Origin: Flammula alnicola
Lineage: Eukaryota; Basidiomycota; Agaricomycetes; Agaricales; Strophariaceae
DNA: 64,000 nt
Assembly: GCA_015499995.1 (NCBI GenBank)
Contig: JADNRV010000190.1
Span: 30,451 to 94,450 of the forward strand
Direction of reading: 5' to 3'
Positions 47,967-58,701 of this stretch are shown piece by piece. Under the pieces are notes generated by a model. That model ran no database searches. It worked only from the letters and a program-made list of their open reading frames with translations, and was not told where the DNA came from. Positions within the stretch are counted from its first letter, which is position 1. Every line of letters begins with the position of its first letter. The position numbers and the translations under genes are program-made.

Positions 47967-48721
47967 TCCTCCATTGCTCTCATCGTCATCGCTATCACCT
48001 GCCCTCTTCATGCAATTTTTACCATATATAATACATCATCTTCACTGGAACTCTCGAGCAATACATCTCACTTCCATTCTCCCATTATCCATGTTGTAAG
48101 AATATTTATATACTATCGCCGCAGCAACAACGCACATTAACATGGAACACTTGAGAGTTCTTCAGCAAGTTTGGCTTGGTCGCGGCCCCACTGTATCCTT
48201 CGGACCGCTCTACATACCCCAGTTGTTCTAAGCAGGCCTTGACCAATCTGGACAACTTGCCATTGTTGATTCAGCAGACTGGCTGCCTCCTAGCCCTGCA
48301 GGCTGGGTGAATTGATAATACCGACAACAGACGCCATCCAACGTTGGTCGTAACTTTCCGAGATCCACTGCCCTGTCAGTATCAAACAGAGTTCATCAGA
48401 TAGACCTCTCGGCATGTATCATAGCCTTCAGCAACGTTCGCTCGTGGGACCAATGGATGCTTCAGCTTTCCAACAGAACGAGAGACTTACGGAATTGTAT
48501 TCTGGTGGAAGGTGGAAGCTGGTTGCCGGGAAATGTGGCAGGTCCGGCATCCAACATCCGGTGGCTGTGAGAGTTATTTGCCGGCCAAACAAATGTGATT
48601 TATGATAATTTTTGTTTCTGATAGATTTCTCTCTCTGTACCCTTCCGCTCTTGTCCTCCCACTTGTTCTTCTCAATCTATGCTATAGTTTATATATCTCT
48701 CTTTATTATCTTCCATTCGCC
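47967..48721. other. Intergenic PRO1 / PRPP synthetase
   Basis: No gene recognised. The last ~120 bases before 48722 are pyrimidine-rich (TTCTCTCTCTGTACCCTTCC…), typical of fungal core promoters just upstream of the start codon. Confidence 0.5.
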
Positions 48722-50116
48722 ATGTATCACAATAACTCTATTAGGATCCTTGCAGGTATGTTTCATTCGTTGTCTGAGCCCAAACGCCCCTGATTCACTC
48801 CTGTTCGTCGTGTGCTAGGGAATAGCCACCCCGAGCTCGCCCAAGCAGTGGCCGAGCGGTGAGCTGCTTCTCCATGAGTTGCGCTCATGGCGCTTTGGGA
48901 CAGTGATTCATGTCGCCATACTCCACTTCCCTTATACAGGCTTAACGTTCCCCTCGTGCCCGTCACCGTCAAAAAGTTCTCCAATGGAGAAACCAACGTC
49001 AAAATCTCCGAGTCCGTGCGGGACGAGGATGTCTTCATCATCCAGTCGGGCTGCGGTGACGTGAACGACAACTTCATGGAGCTCCTTATCCTCATCTCCG
49101 CATGCAAGACGGCCTCTGCACGCAGGATCAGCGCCGTGATTCCTTGCTTCCCCTACGCTCGCATGGACAAGAAGGAGAAGTCTCGTGCGCCCATCACCGC
49201 CAAACTCGTCGCTAACATGCTCGTCGTCGCTGGGTGCGACCATGTCATCACAATGGACTTGCACGCGAGTCAGATTCAGGGCTTCTTTGACATCCCTGTG
49301 GACAACCTGTGGTCAGAGCCGCTTATGATTGGATACATTAAGCGTGAGATCGTAGGGTGGCAGGACGGCATCATCGTCAGCCCCGATGCTGGTGGAGCTA
49401 AACGGTGCGTCGAGATTGTTCCTTGCATTGCATTGTATTTGTTCCATGCCAGGAAGCCCGGGCTAATTATATGTTTCATGTTCGAAGCGTGACTGCTATT
49501 GCGGATAAACTTGGAGTCGAGTTCGCCATCATACACCGGAAGCGGAACGGCAAGTCTCTCTCTGCTCCCGAGCACATGGAAATCCTGGTGGGTGATGTGA
49601 AAGGCAAGGTATGTCCCTACAATTTTTGCTTTCGTTTGAGAAATATTCTCAAAATGCCTTCATTCAAAGGTCGCAATCCTTGTCGATGATATGATTGATA
49701 CTGGGCACACTCTGATGCTAGCAGTGAAAACCCTGCATGAAAAGGGCGCAAAATCCGTTCATGCCCTGATTTCGCACGGTGGGTCAGCTTCTCTTTCTCA
49801 TTCCATGTTTTTTCTAAAATCGTGGTATTCGCAGGGCTTCTTTCGGAAACAAATCTGAGTTTGATCGATGAATTGCCTCTCGACCAGCTGGTGGTATGTG
49901 ATTTATTCATGTCGTACCGCGGCACTTTACTGATCGCTCTAAAATTAGGTGACCAACACCATCCCACAAAAGCAACACCAAAGTTTGTGCAAGAAGTTGG
50001 TGACGATTGACGTCAGTCCCACGATTGCGGAGAGCATTCGGCGTACGCACAATGGTGAAAGCATCAGCCTGTTGTTTGGAGAATGGGCTGAGACTACGGG
50101 TGTCGAGGTGTTGTAA
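48722..50116 (+). CDS. PRS: Ribose-phosphate pyrophosphokinase (PRPP synthetase)
   Basis: Makes 5-phosphoribosyl-1-pyrophosphate from ribose 5-phosphate and ATP for purine, pyrimidine, His and Trp synthesis. Seven exons (48722-48755, 48819-48858, 48940-49404, 49488-49608, 49670-49778, 49835-49893, 49949-50116) close in frame to 331 aa. Motifs: [14 protein letters not shown] at the N-terminus, [40 protein letters not shown], the signature [40 protein letters not shown], and the PRPP-binding loop [15 protein letters not shown]. It ends with a [10 protein letters not shown] tail. No long non-homologous insertion of the yeast Prs1/Prs5 type, so this resembles the Prs2/3/4 class. Confidence 0.96.
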
Positions 50117-51553
50117 TCGTACGGACGCTTTGAGGCGGTTGTAAAATTCGCAATCCAAGTCGTATATGCCTACGATCACTTTTTTCTGCCTTGTATACGG
50201 GGCGCGTTGTTCTACCTATCGGCTCAACATAACTACGTAGACGGCCATCTGTTAAAATCTTTTAAGGAAGAATTAGAGATATCGAACACTCTTCGAATTC
50301 ATTTCGTCGAGGATGGTTATTCTGAATTCAATTTATGGAGTCATTGGAGATAGTTTTCGTCATCTTATCTCTGCTTCTGTCACCCCGTTACGGTTATCTA
50401 TTTGATCTTGTTGGTACTGCTGGCAACCTCTGCTCAGAACATCTCAGTCACCACTGGACCGCCAGCCTCGACCTCTTCAAAGTTCAATATGTCATACCCC
50501 AATGCCTCATCTACCCTGGAATTCCATTTGCGTCACTTTATGTAAAGTTTACAAGTTTACCCTCTACTTCAAGATCTGGGCGTTTAATCGGCTCAGAGTC
50601 GACGTTTGTGCCTTGCATGATCAACACCCGAGCAGATATACCAATTATTGAGGTGACGTCGTTCCACATGGTGAGGGAAATCCCATGCCATCGATGAGCC
50701 TCGATGAGCGCATCCAGCTGAGGTTTACCGTTTGATCCTCGCTGATCATGTTCTGCTTACAGTTACATCAAATTCACAGCTTCAAAAGTTCCCTGCATGT
50801 TATTTTTCCTAAAATTTCCTTCAGGCTTTGGCTTTTCAAGCATCGAGTTGCATTCGATGGTATCACAGGCAGGACGGCATAGAGGCAGGACTGAGGACAT
50901 CCTTCAGCTTGGAACTTGGGCGTCTTTGTTCATCCATGTCGGCATGAACTTCCCGGAAATTTAAGGCCTTGTCGATGTTATATCGTATTGGCAAGGCTAG
51001 GCCTCCCAAGCTCAAGCTCAAGACCCGCTTTCGAGCTACATACTTTCGAGCAATGCAGCGAAATTCCCGCCCTAGAGACTGGAGACTGGTCTTGGCAGTT
51101 GGGTATCCACTCCCAATTGCTATCCTCGGCGGCGTCACCGGCCCAACTTGAAAATGACAAAACGTATGTTTTCGCATGTTGCTTGCCGCGTTTTTACTTG
51201 GCAAGCGCCTGGAACCTAAAAATACTGTCAAATTAGGAGTCCCGCGTGATCTGCCTTACGTTCCCTCTGGGCCTCCTCTGGCCTTTTTTGTGTACCTGTT
51301 CGTCAAATCATATTCTGCACATATCCCGTGCCTCCATATTCCAGGGAACGGACAGGTCGGGACCCTGGTGCCCTACCATGCCCTCAGCCACCTGGGTGAT
51401 TTTAATCAGTAGGATGCTTGGGGGATGCGAGGGTTATAGGTCAAGCGGCCGAATGACAAGAAATTTGAATTATGTATAAAAGACGACAGGTCCCTCTGAC
51501 TCTATTCTCCTATCCCCACATACCCTGTTACCCAACACACACCACCTTACGCC
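50117..51553. other. Intergenic, promoter of CE4 gene at right end
   Basis: No coding region recognised in 1.4 kb; the open frames at 50335-50697 and 50863-51236 carry no motif. The right end contains the TATA box listed separately. Confidence 0.5.
51475..51482 (+). promoter_or_regulatory. TATA box of the CE4 deacetylase gene
   Basis: TATAAAAG, 72 bases before the ATG at 51554, in a GTATAAAAGACG context followed by a CT-rich stretch. Position and sequence fit a strong inducible fungal core promoter. Confidence 0.7.
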
Positions 51554-52966
51554 ATGTTCTTTTTGGCAACTCTGACGCTCTTCCTTGCGTTCTTGGGAGC
51601 CTCCGCGGCCCCTACTAATTCGACTCTTGACCGCAGAGCGCTTGCCACAGTCTACTCCCGCTGCACGGTGCCCAACACCGTCGCACTTACTTTTGTACGT
51701 GGCTATTCCGACGCGTAAAAAACTTTCCATGCTTACTGATTGCGTGACAGGATGATGGCCCTGGGTCTACTTGTACGACGTTTCGCATTTCTTCATCTTC
51801 ATGGCATTGATCAAAGAGGAATTATTCGCAGATACGATATCGTAAAAGAATTGGACGCAGCAGGCGCCAAAGGCACATTCTTCTTCAGTACGTTATGCCG
51901 TCTACTTTTCTTCTCGAGTTATATTGACCGGAATATTTTTCAAAGACGGCAATAATTGTAAGTCCAAACTCCGTGTCGTGCGCACGTACAAAACCGCTGA
52001 CAGGCTTTGAAAGACGAATGCATTTACAATGCGGATGAGGTCAAGCGCGTGAAATATGCATACAGCCACGGCCATCAACTCGCCTCGCATACATGGGCCC
52101 ACTTGGACCTTACCACTCTATCATGGGATAAAAGTATGCTCATTAATTCCCCATTGTTTGGAGCATGCTAACAAAATTGACGCCTCATAGTCCACGATGA
52201 AATGTGGCGCGTCGAACGTGAGCCGAAACCTTTATTTCGTATTCTTCGTCTAGATATTCACCACTATCAACAGTGGCCTTGCTTAGGATTACTGGCGCTT
52301 ACCCTGCATTCATGCGACCCCGTAAGCAATCCCGCTCCTTCCTTTCATGAAGCGAGCTGCCTTTCTCACTGTTGCTACGACTCTGTATAGCCTATGGAAA
52401 CTACAATGACTTGGTTCGCTCTGCTTCAGCGATCCGTGGTCAATCCCTCGTCCTCTGGGACTTTGAGTGAGCGTCATTTGCTTCTCTCGGTGCTTAACAT
52501 CAACTTAACGCAATATGTCCTATCTCAAGCTCTCAAGATTCGCTCGGCGCAAGCGTGCAGACTTCCGAGAACCTGTATACCAGCACCATCAAGAAGCACC
52601 CTAGCACCCTTCTCGCGCTGAACCATGAGCCTCTTGGTACGCTTGATCTTTTGCTTCGTGAATCGTGGACTTACTTACCATCTGAGTCTCGATCTCAACA
52701 GAAACAACTACGTAAGCAATCAAAGTCCAGCATTTGGAAAGAAACACTAAATTAAGGCTCTTCCTACAGACACCAAGTCCTCCCCTTCGCTATTCAGAAG
52801 CTACAGGCCGCCGGATACAAACTGGTCACCCTCGCCGAATGCCTCGGAAAGAATCCTTACCAAAGCGTGGTTGCGCCTTCGAATCCCGACGTGAGTTTCG
52901 ATTGTTCTCGTGGTCAGAAGACATGTTTGCTGATTCTCTCCTGTCCAGTCTAACTGGCACTGCTAA
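51554..52966 (+). CDS. Secreted CE4 polysaccharide (chitin) deacetylase, one-base frameshift
   Basis: Secreted NodB-family deacetylase, likely acting on chitin in the fungal wall. Twelve exons: 51554-51694, 51751-51772, 51832-51887, 51946-51957, 52014-52133, 52191-52217, 52274-52321, 52391-52466, 52530-52636, 52702-52711, 52770-52890, 52949-52966. Signal peptide MFFLATLTLFLAFLGASAA. Motif 1 TFDDGP crosses intron 1; motif 2 SHTWAH (zinc His), motif 3 RPPYGNY, motif 4 DFDSQDS, motif 5 LNHE; the tail is VVAPSNPDSNWHC. Exon lengths sum to 758, one short of a multiple of three. The break is in exon 2 just after DDGP: one more C in the CCC run (about 51758-51761) would give DDGPWVYLYDIV and restore the frame (252 aa). 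No binding module. Confidence 0.85.
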
Positions 52967-53373
52967 AGGACAAAATTAATTTCGATTACTCACGATTCCT
53001 GGACTTATGAAACTACCGCACTTTTTCGCTCCTCTCTTTTTTTTACGAGTACGAAACGAGACCCGGACATTTTCAGAACATTTTTTCATGATTTAATTTC
53101 CCTTCGATGATTCTTTCCCGGACATTGCTTTCGTTGTGCACTTTAACATACCTTTACTAGCGCTAGCTTAGTAGCTAGCTTGCACCTTGGACACTTACGA
53201 GCTCCTTCTGGTCCGCCATAGGAGAACACACTTTACAACCATTCGATCATTTTACAAGTACAAACCCAGTGTAATCGCGATACCACTGCTTAACTTTGTT
53301 GTTACATACATTGTCATACCGTTGTAGGCCAATTCGAAACAAGATGCAACTTGAATGTACTCTAAGCGCGGAT
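52967..53373. other. Convergent 3' region CE4 / DOPA dioxygenase
   Basis: 407 bases between two convergent stop codons; T-rich, no ORF of interest. Expected to hold both polyadenylation regions. Confidence 0.55.
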
Positions 53374-54387
53374 TCAGTCCCTTGCAGGTGCGCGCGCTGC
53401 CTCCTTCTCTGAGGCGAGAAGATGTTCCACGTTCGCGCCTAACTTCAGACGCATCTCAAGGGACAATGAAGGCTTGGCAGAATACCCGAGTTCTACAAGT
53501 ATTTTAGTAAGAGGGTCAGGGATAATGAGCATCAAGAGACGTACTTAGACTGGGGTATTGAAGGGGTATTTCATCGCTCCTCAAGGGCAGAGTGGAGAGA
53601 TCGAGCGGGAAGGATGGCCCAATCCAGGCATTGCGGATTTCATGGTCTCTGGCATGCATTCAGGAATTCGGTCCCTGACAGCAGTGTTGAATGAAATAAA
53701 TACTGACTTTCGCTAAAACATATATTAGTGAATGAGAATAGATTGTAGATTGTATGAATGTTTTTACCTGTTCTCTCGTCAGAGGGTGCACGAGAATACT
53801 TCAAGTTCATGTAAAAAAATATTCAGCGAATTGGTATACTTCGTTTGAGATATAACTTACCTTAAGTCACCGCGGTGCATGCAGAGGTACGAGAAAACAG
53901 AAGCAAATGTTTCGGAGGGGCCCCAAATTTCGTAAGAGCCTGTTTAGATATCAGATTAACGGCGTTCATTAGATCCGAAGCATAGTGAACGCACCGACAG
54001 GGTGCGGACCGATAGGCGCAGTATTCACTCTGAAGAGAGGCACCGCAACAAATGCACCGTCCCGACGCAATCGAAGGACAGCATCGCGAAGCTGCAAAGC
54101 TGCAGCATGCTCATCCGCATTGTTCTGGTGGAAATATATGTCTGTAGAATTGCAAGACTTGCAATTAGCCCTTCGCCAATGGGAACGCTAAGGAAGTTCG
54201 TTGTTGCAATTCTCCACAAGCAGAACTTACGAAAGTGCCATTCCCTTCATCCACACCGAAATACAACACAGATTGTGATGAGTGGACGAAACGAGAGTAG
54301 CGAACAAATGACGATTAATGAAACGTACTTGATCTCGGCGTCCACAACAGTCTTAAGGTCCGTTGGGGGTTTCTGGACTTCGGACAT
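53374..54387 (-). CDS. dodA: DOPA 4,5-dioxygenase family protein
   Basis: Extradiol-type enzyme of the family named from Amanita muscaria, which opens L-DOPA to seco-DOPA (betalain or muscaflavin-type pigments); relatives in other fungi have unproven roles. Eight exons close in frame to 185 aa: 54387-54329, 54244-54231, 54141-53995, 53939-53861, 53798-53768, 53712-53708, 53648-53545, 53492-53374. Starts MSEVQKPPTD. Family motif EWHFHIYFHQNNADEHAAA holds candidate metal-binding His residues; FVAVPLFRVNTAPIGPHPVGSYEIWGP and LSILVHPLTREQ, with a further His, follow, then DHEIRNAWIGPSFPLDL. Two exons are very small (14 and 5 nt). The gene escaped simple ORF finding because no exon exceeds 150 nt. 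Confidence 0.93.
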
Positions 54388-55144
54388 TGTGATCAGTAAA
54401 GTCTGTCGCTATGAAAACACTCTGAAAGTCGTCTAGAAAGAAGATTTTTAGTAGTACGTCTGGAAAGTTAAGAGGTCTGAATTATGTCATCTGGATGAGC
54501 GAAGGCGAAGTCCCGTAAGGCACGTGATGGCCAAACTCAATTTGGACCAGTTCCGAACTGGTTAGGCTGAGTTCGAACTCTGCTCTCATCCTAACTTTCT
54601 ATGCGATACCCACAAACTGCCAACCTCGCCCTTGCCAATTCATTGGCAGGGCATGTATCTCTGCTATATATCTCTACTTACTCATCGTTCAGCGTCCCTG
54701 GACCCTAAATCCCTACACGACGGGCCATTGAAGGGCCAGCTTGAAATATGCCGCTTACCTCTCACGAGATGTGACGTTCGACGACATATCTGGAAATTCG
54801 CTGGCACTCAGGATGCTGCCAGCTCTCTTAAAGTGGACGAGGGTCATTGGACGGGCTTGTAGGCTTAGCCGACGCTGATGTAGGAGGTGTAGGGCCGCTC
54901 GACGCTGGTACTACAGCTGTCCCTGCTGCTGCACCAGTAACCCAAACTTTCTGTTCTATTGAGTCGCACAATTCTTGCACCAGTCTCTCTTGATTTCTCA
55001 AAGTCTCGCCCATTCCAGTCATTGCAAACTAGCTTTGCATTATCCAGCCTCAAGTCCATTGTTGAATATACGAGTGTATGTAAAGTCTAGCAAGCACACT
55101 AGAAAAATTTGTCCGTTTACTGATTACAGAGTGCTGTAATGATC
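54388..55144. other. Intergenic, one possible small ORF
   Basis: Contains the dodA promoter and the 3' flank of the sequon-repeat gene. A 64-codon ATG ORF on the minus strand (55022-54828; MTGMGETLRNQERLVQELCDS…) has plausible composition, a helical N-terminus and a Pro/Ser/Ala-rich tail, but no known motif or neighbouring exon. Its reality is uncertain. Confidence 0.4.
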
Positions 55145-56310
55145 CTACAAGGCGGCGCGAGCTGCCCGCTCTGCCAGCAACGATCTTGCGGCGCGTGTTC
55201 CCTGTGAGGAAGCATGGTGGTTAGAAAACATCAAGAACCTGTCTCATTGATCTAACTTACAGCAGCTCCAGATCTTTTTTCCAGCGCAGCCTGTTTGTTT
55301 TGGGACCAGGTCAGTCAACGTTATATGCATACGATGAACTCGGTTCTCACCTTGAGGGCAGTAAGCACACCACTGACTCCAGTGGCCCCTGCTGTCCCTG
55401 TAGCCTTCGCCGCCGCCGCTCCTGTGGCCTTAGCCGCAGCCGCTCCTGCAGTCTTAGCGGCTGCTGCGGCTGCTCCTACAGTCTTAGCCGCCGCCGCCGT
55501 CCCTGCAGCCTTGGCCGCTGCCCCGCAGCCACAGCCCCTCCTGCAGCCTTCGCCGCCGCCGCCGTTCCCGTTGCTGCTGCTGCCGCCGCCGCTCCCGTTG
55601 CCTTAGCCGCTGCCCCCGTAGCTGCTGCTGCCCCTGCCCCTGCTGCTGCCCCCGTAGCCTTAGCCGCCGCCGCTGCCGCCTTGGCTTTAGCTGCCTTAGC
55701 TGCCGCTGCCGCTTTCTTCGCAGCCTGCCTAACATTCAGCGACAGCTCCAATGGCTTCCAACGACGTGAGACATACCTTCTTCTTGGCGGCCGCGGCCTT
55801 AGCTTTAGCGGCTGCAGCGGTACCTGCTGCTGCTGTACCTGCCGTAGCAGCACCTGCAGCCTTACCAGCAGCATTTGTACTGTTGCCCGAAGCAGCCGTG
55901 GAAGCCGTGGAGTTGCTGAGGGTAGCACCGGTGGACGCGGTGGAGTTGGTGAGGGTACCAGCAGACGCTGTGGAATTGGCGAGGGTGGTGCCCGCAGACG
56001 CTGTGGAATTGGCGAGAGTGGTGCCAGTAGACGCGGTGGAATTGGCGAGAGTGGTGCCAGTAGACGCTGTGGAATTGGCGAGAGTGGTGCCAGTAGACGC
56101 TGTGGAATTGGCGAGAGTGGTGCCGGCAGACGCGGTGGAATTGGCGAGAGTGGTGTTGGCAGTCGCGGTGGAATTGCTGAGAGTGGTGTTGGCCGCCGCG
56201 GTGGTCATTTTTGGCGAGCGAGCGACAACAGGCGAAACTACGGCTAGCGCATTCGCTTGCAGGCTAAGTGCCAGCACGAGAGCGGTGGTGGTCCAAATTT
56301 TGGAGAACAT
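55145..56310 (-). CDS. Secreted sequon-repeat protein with Ala/Lys-rich tail, one-base frameshift
   Basis: Exons 56310-55777, 55724-55351, 55290-55261, 55201-55145. Signal peptide MFSKIWTTTALVLALSLQANA, then about eight 11-residue repeats of the form TTLANSTASTG, each with an Asn-Ser-Thr glycosylation sequon and many Ser/Thr, so probably a heavily glycosylated wall or matrix protein. The second half is almost only Ala, Lys, Gly and Thr (AAAAKATGAAA…), resembling a histone H1 tail in composition. It ends LEKRSGAAGTRAARSLLAERAARAAL. Exon 2 is 374 nt where 375 would close the frame; the reading frame slips by one near 55515-55535 beside a GGGG run. No catalytic domain and no family recognised. 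Confidence 0.75.
55918..56200 (-). repeat. 33-bp coding tandem repeat (11-aa sequon repeat)
   Basis: Eight or so units of 33 bp, several identical except at third positions (Gly/Ala codon alternation), encoding TTLANSTASTG-type repeats in the secreted protein at 55145-56310. High nucleotide identity points to recent expansion and likely copy-number variation between strains. Confidence 0.9.
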
Positions 56311-58701
56311 AATGTGCACGAGGACTGACTCGAATGAATAGGGTCGGGACTGCAAGAGAACAACGAGGACGGTGTTCAATCGAAGAGGAAGAAATCCGAA
56401 AAGGTGAAGGAACCGGTCCTGAGCAAAGCGAAAATGCCAAAGGTGAGCCTTGAAAGAAATGGGGCTTGAGGAACGCGATAATGCGTTTGGGCGTCTTTTA
56501 TACTCTGCAGCTTGCCTGCGGATTTGGATCTGGGCCTGCCTTGGTGCTGAGTCTCCGTTTCTTTCGACCCTCGAAGACAGAAAACTTCACATGGTGCATC
56601 ACCATCCGCATAGCGACCACGGCGGGTAGGAATTCAGCACGAGATATGTATCGGAAAGAGCGAAATTCTATGGACCACTGGCAGGATACTAGAAGAAGGT
56701 TACCTCCGCCATCGGTCACGTGCCTTGATCGGCGTTGTCCCAAAATGATGTCGACCGACTCGACCCCCACAACGCCTTCAAGGATATACCGACGGTTGTA
56801 TCCATGCTGTTACTACTGCGGAACCATGCCCAGGTGATCACAATGCAAAGCCAGTACGCACAAAAGGATAACATACTAATGTATTCTCGTCAGAAACAGG
56901 CTACACCTCGTAGAAATCGTTGGGAAACTCAGTGATAGCATCACCACTCGACATTGAGGTAATAATAGGTATGCTTCCATCATCCTTGATTCCTACATAG
57001 ACTGGTTACTTCGCTGCCCCGGCCTAGATTATCGTGGCTTGTATATATATTCCTCTCGGCGTACAGTTGTCCCCCGTTTCGGACTGTCTCAGATGGTGAC
57101 AAACGTTCGAACAAATGTTGTATTATTTTCGACACGGGTGTCGCGAAGGGAATATTCGAATCCGTTGTACACTTGTACACATTTCAGGATATATACCGCT
57201 TCTTCAAACTGAGTCTTGGTGGCTTTAACCAATAACAATGTAGCTATTACTACTTACAGATCAAGGACTTTACACGCTATGGAGATTGTGCCACCCTTAT
57301 TCATTGGAATCCTCGTTAACTTCCATGTTGGTTGCTATCCGACGTTTGTATGGGTCGCCCTGGATGCAGCGGTAATCATGGTTTCGAGTGAATTAAAAGC
57401 CCAGTGATCTCGGAGTAGGCCCCACAAGTTGAGTACCCATGTTCCTATGTTAGACGCCTTTTTTGTATTCAAGGACACAAGGGAAACAAAATGGCAATAA
57501 TTCTGAGAATTGGCGCCAGTGATTGACAGAATCAAATAAAGTAGCGCCACAACACAGTCTTTCCCTCTATCTCACACTCCTATGGCTTCCTTTAACCTCG
57601 TTCACTTGCCAGTTCATACTCCTTCAAATTCTCTTCCCTTTTTCTATGAATAGCTGGTTGACAGACTTCTTTGCATCTTCCCAATTCCACCCCCTTCTGT
57701 CCATATGCCCACTTTCTTCATGGATGATTTCACGCCCTCTCAAACTTCTAATGGCTTCATTAACCAAACCTTTTGACTTACCTATCTGATTCCTTTGCGC
57801 ATCCATGTTCTTCCTCTTTAAATAAGTTTTATCAGCCAAGCTTCTTAGATTCCTCTAATTTACTATAGCATTTTAATCTAGTGTCTATATCTAATCTATC
57901 ATTTATCAGTTTCCCCACACCGTACTTACCAAATCCGGTGTATCTCACTGGACCGAAACAACTTCCCGGCAGCAGTGGCGAGGTTACGCGAGGTATATAC
58001 ACTTCGAGGCGGGCGAGGGAGAGCACGGTATCAAGTTGGACAGAGCGCAAGTAGAGTTGAACAATGGCGGAGAAAGAAGAAGGTGCTTTTATATATAAGG
58101 GTAGGAAGGTGGAGGAGTCTATTCGAATATAGAAGTCATAATCGGGGCGTAAAACTTCATTAAAAGATGTGAATTAAAAAGACTCCTTTCAAGCATTTTT
58201 AACAAGTTCAGCAAATTTTCCTGCCGCCATGAGCTGGTCAATGGCGGATTCAGTGACTGGACCAGAAATCACATAATTGGCCTCCTTAGTGACTTCTTCC
58301 ACGAAAGATAGTCTGATCGATCAATTGCTAGGTTTACCGCAGTAAAGGTGGAAGGGTGCAGCCCGTGCAGGTCCCAGGAGCGCGAAGGCTTAGCGCTTAG
58401 AGACAAGCGCGCAGGGCCGCATCACGTGCGTGTTTGATGGACCTCGTGTGACCTCGGCGCGAATCAATGACAACTTGAACTTGGCAGTTGTCGACGAGGT
58501 GATTACCCTGATTTCGAGGCGAGGCGAGGTTCACCTCGAGGTCAGAACAACGAAAGTCCAAGCCAATGGCAACACGTCAAATTTCTTTATTCCCTTCACT
58601 TCGCTTCCATTTTCCCATCGCTTCCATTTTCCACCAATTTCCTTCTTATCTCTCGAATTCTTCTCAAACCCTTGACTTTGTTCTTATTCCAGTATCGCCA
58701 G
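56311..58701. other. Intergenic, possible small minus-strand gene near 57.6-58.1 kb
   Basis: Mostly without recognisable genes. On the minus strand a TATATATAA-type box (58087-58100) precedes an open stretch 58050-57930 that ends at a good donor (GTAAGTACGG, at 57931). An acceptor near 57842 leads to an open stretch containing ATG and MDAQRNQIGKSKGLVNEAI…, ending near 57624. Exon 1 has no ATG, so it would be a leader. No family recognised. Confidence 0.4.
56495..56502 (-). promoter_or_regulatory. TATA box of the sequon-repeat gene
   Basis: TATAAAAG on the minus strand, about 185 bases upstream of the ATG at 56310, in a GAGTATAAAAGACG context almost the same as that of the CE4 gene. Distance leaves room for a long 5' leader. 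Confidence 0.5.

Noticed and set aside
55300..56247. 315- and 196-codon plus-strand ORFs over the sequon-repeat gene
   Set aside because: They are repetitive antisense shadows of the 33-bp repeat and Ala-rich tract; the minus strand has the signal peptide and consistent introns.
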